A stretch of 64,000 nucleotides of DNA from Nesterenkonia cremea (GTDB lineage: Bacteria > Actinomycetota > Actinomycetes > Actinomycetales > Micrococcaceae). Under the pieces are notes generated by a model that was given only the letters and a program-made list of their open reading frames with translations, made no database searches and was not told where the DNA came from. Within the stretch, counting starts at the first letter, position 1. Every line of letters begins with the position of its first letter. The DNA is taken from contig NZ_BMIS01000007.1 in the NCBI RefSeq assembly GCF_014642675.1, positions 1 to 64,000 of the forward strand, read 5' to 3'. A program made the position numbers and the translations under genes. Below are positions 63,461 through 64,000 of this stretch, piece by piece.

Positions 63461-64000
63461 GTGGCACGGGTGCTGATCACCACCGACTATCTGACGCCCG
63501 ACGACGACGTCGACCGCCTCCTGCGCCGGCACGGTCACCAGACCGTCCACCTCCCCTATGCGGGGCCGCGCCCCGCCCAAGAGCAGGTGAAGCTGCTGCA
63601 GGACGTCGACGCCGCAATCCTGGCCAACGAGCCGGTGACCTCCGAGATGCTCGAGCGCGCCGACCGGCTGAAGGTCCTGGCCCGCAGCGGAGTCGGCTAC
63701 GACTCCATCGACGTCTCTGCGGCCACCGCCCGGGGCGTGCAGGTCTGCAACGCTCCAGGCACCAACCACCATTCGGTGGCCGAGCTGGCCCTGGGCCTGA
63801 TGCTCGCCTGCGCCCGGCAGATCCCGCAGGTCTCTGCGGCCGTGGATCAGGGCGGCTGGCCGCGGGAGGCAGGCCAGGAGCTTCGCGGCAAGCGTCTGGG
63901 CGTCGTCGGCTATGGCCCCAGCGGGCGCGCGGTGACCCAGCTGGGGGCCGCATTGGGGATGCAGGTCCAGGTCACCACCTCCCATCCGGACCCCGCAGCG
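63461..64000 (+). CDS. D-2-hydroxyacid dehydrogenase (SerA/hydroxypyruvate reductase-like), 5' part
   Basis: 180 residues to the window edge without a stop. GTG63461 starts nine bases after the transporter stop. LARSGVGYDSIDVSAATARG, NAPGTNHHSVAELALGLML and Rossmann GVVGYGPSGRAV are typical of NAD-dependent 2-hydroxyacid dehydrogenases. With glycerate kinase and the transporter it suggests glyoxylate/hydroxypyruvate or glycerate metabolism. The catalytic Arg-Glu-His set lies beyond the window. Confidence 0.85.
   Translation, partial: MARVLITTDYLTPDDDVDRLLRRHGHQTVHLPYAGPRPAQEQVKLLQDVDAAILANEPVTSEMLERADRLKVLARSGVGYDSIDVSAATARGVQVCNAPGTNHHSVAELALGLMLACARQIPQVSAAVDQGGWPREAGQELRGKRLGVVGYGPSGRAVTQLGAALGMQVQVTTSHPDPAA

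Noticed and set aside
62147..63985. 612-codon minus-strand open frame over the DASS transporter
   Set aside because: It is a Gln/His/Gly-rich shadow frame; the plus strand carries a well-conserved transporter and dehydrogenase.

Overview
High-GC actinobacterial chromosome segment. RegX3/SenX3-type phosphate control, monomeric NADP isocitrate dehydrogenase, DUF2516, actinobacterial maltose/glycerol-phosphate-type ABC transporters and very acidic secreted lipoproteins point to Micrococcales. The acidic exported proteins and a broken ectoine synthase gene suggest a salt-tolerant, Nesterenkonia-like Micrococcaceae lineage; the genus is inference.

Layout. (A) 1-2000 is a decayed accessory patch: the tail of an IS3-type transposase, both ends of an IS5-type transposase enclosing a lower-GC sugar-epimerase gene, and a multiply frameshifted ectC. 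(B) 2003-10631, all minus strand: a carbonic-anhydrase-like protein, a regulator fusing a 2H-phosphoesterase-like domain to an RpiR/SIS regulator, a carbohydrate-type ABC transporter with two near-duplicate binding proteins (one broken by a poly-G frameshift) and a 2-hydroxyacid dehydrogenase. (C) 10719-33583 is mostly core: icd, mgtE, purH, regX3-senX3/phoU, a trans-sulfuration enzyme, gpmA, tmk-holB, a secreted hydrolase, a double Usp protein, tRNA-Thr, tRNA-Ser and manB. It is interrupted by a nuclease-domain gene framed by 73-bp inverted repeats, and by an integrase remnant fused to an acetyltransferase beside tRNA-Ser. (D) 33638-41581: two FecCD-type metallophore/cofactor uptake systems around an agmatinase-family gene; the second system carries a methyltransferase. 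(E) 41607-60319 is a nitrogen-scavenging superlocus: amidase operon (amiE, amiB-like ATPase, fmdB, fmdA), an AmiC-like cytosolic amide sensor, a MarR regulator, a urea ABC transporter operon (urtABCDE) running into an NCS1 permease, two TetR regulators and a His-rich Fur-family regulator, then a divergent urease operon (ureABCFGD, no ureE). (F) 60486-64000: glycerate kinase, a DASS-family anion transporter and the start of a 2-hydroxyacid dehydrogenase.

How it works together: regions D to F take up and break down small nitrogen compounds. Short amides and formamide give carboxylates and ammonia; imported urea, plus urea from the agmatinase-family enzyme, is split by nickel urease. The Fur-family protein and UreG carry His-rich metal-binding stretches suited to nickel handling. 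Starts were chosen by ribosome binding sites, ATGA-type overlaps and family length; repeat alignments were done by eye.
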